Shown piece by piece: positions 63,435-64,000 of a DNA stretch of 64,000 nt. Within the stretch, counting starts at the first letter, position 1, and the number at the start of each line of letters is the position of its first letter. Both the position numbers and the translations under genes were made by a program. The DNA is from Cephalotus follicularis (lineage: Eukaryota; Streptophyta; Magnoliopsida; Oxalidales; Cephalotaceae): positions 154,751 to 218,750 of the forward strand of contig BDDD01001475.1 of assembly GCA_001972305.1 (NCBI GenBank), in the 5' to 3' direction. The notes beneath the pieces were generated by a model, which was not told where the DNA came from, did not search any database, and was given only the letters and a program-made list of their open reading frames with translations.

Positions 63435-64000
63435 TGTTCATGCAGAAAACCTTCCTTCAACAGTACCCTACATGGAGGGCTTTGATTTGTTAATGGAAAT
63501 GCTAGAATCTATGTCCGAGAAGAAGCTTTGGTGATTGATAATCGTTGCACAAGTGAAACAAACACGTTGAAGGTCTAAGAGGTTGTTCTCCCGGGGACAT
63601 TCCGGCGCTCAAGTTAGGCAATGCACAAAGAGTTTTAGGTACTTTAGAGTGTAAAAATGGCTGACCTTTGTTTTGACTATGAAACTGGTATTTATAGTGT
63701 TGGTTTGTAACTGCCTGAGCGTGTAAATCGGAGGTGGTTGCTGTGCCCCTAAGGAAATGCCAAGGATTTCGGACATTTCCCTTTATCTCCGCCGTATTTG
63801 GTGATACATTCCCTATAAGACGTTTATCATATCTTATCTTTCCATGTTTGAATAGGTGAATCCTAATGTAGGATGATTTTATGGCCTCATCCTGTGGAGG
63901 ACGAGGAAGGAGAGGTCCTCTAGTCTCTTAGCAGTTTTAAGGTCTTCAATGTCGAGACCTTCTTCAAGGGCTGGCGCCTGAAGCATTAGGTCCTCTGCAA
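63435..64000 (-). mobile_element. Tat-2 5' LTR (runs off the right edge)
   Basis: The plus strand starts TGTTCATGCAGAAAACC. Read on the minus strand the LTR ends GCATGAACA before the priming site. A TATA box TATAAATACC (minus strand, 63688-63697) lies about 255 bp before the LTR end, at nearly the same distance as in Tat-1. Confidence 0.82.

Overview
The window is plant nuclear DNA from a repeat-dense, probably heterochromatic region. All the coding sequence I can recognise is LTR-retrotransposon protein (Ty3/gypsy Tekay-like chromovirus, Ty3/gypsy Tat-like with a second RNase H, and Ty1/copia including SIRE/Maximus-like), plus one decayed FAR1/MULE-type gene. I see no intact host gene, tRNA, rRNA or CRISPR array. 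The species cannot be named from this. Clade names come from motif recognition, not from a search.

Layout. 1-2046: end of a minus-strand LTR cutting into a gag fragment (2047-2630). 2739-9189: Tekay-like element A (minus), whose 2.74-kb LTR also serves as the 5' LTR of that gag fragment. 9190-12336: LTR-like sequence full of short tandem arrays, ending like a plus-strand gypsy LTR. 12337 to about 18160: copia-1 (plus), gag-pol with many stops and a 3' LTR. 18166-19640: FAR1-like pseudogene (minus). About 19690-28466 and 44970-46007: Tat-1 (plus), with gag, PR, RT, two RNase H domains, INT and a downstream antisense gene. 28467-44969: Tekay-like element B (minus, 16.5 kb), inserted inside that antisense gene. 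B itself holds a solo LTR (32708-33821), a 499-bp integrase duplication around a filler (31507-32734), and a SIRE-like copia fragment (37846-43351) inside its 5' LTR. 46008-55197: copia-2 (minus), the best preserved gag-pol, with its 5' LTR cut short. 55198-64000: Tat-2 (minus) with its antisense gene on the plus strand, running off the window.

Nesting order: Tat-1 is the host. Tekay-B landed in its antisense gene; a target-site duplication and a reading frame that continues across the gap show this. The solo LTR and the SIRE fragment then entered Tekay-B, and copia-2 lies at the 5' side of the antisense gene. Tat-1 and Tat-2 face each other tail to tail and neither 3' LTR is present.

Two observations stand out. 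First, arrays of a short TCGAC-centred motif, spaced mostly 19-22 bp (about two DNA turns) and sometimes 31-34 bp, recur in LTRs or leaders of at least five distinct element groups from both superfamilies. Second, the antisense gene of both Tat elements keeps a phase-0 spliceosomal intron at the same position (and probably a second one), which argues that it is expressed from the opposite strand as its own spliced transcript.
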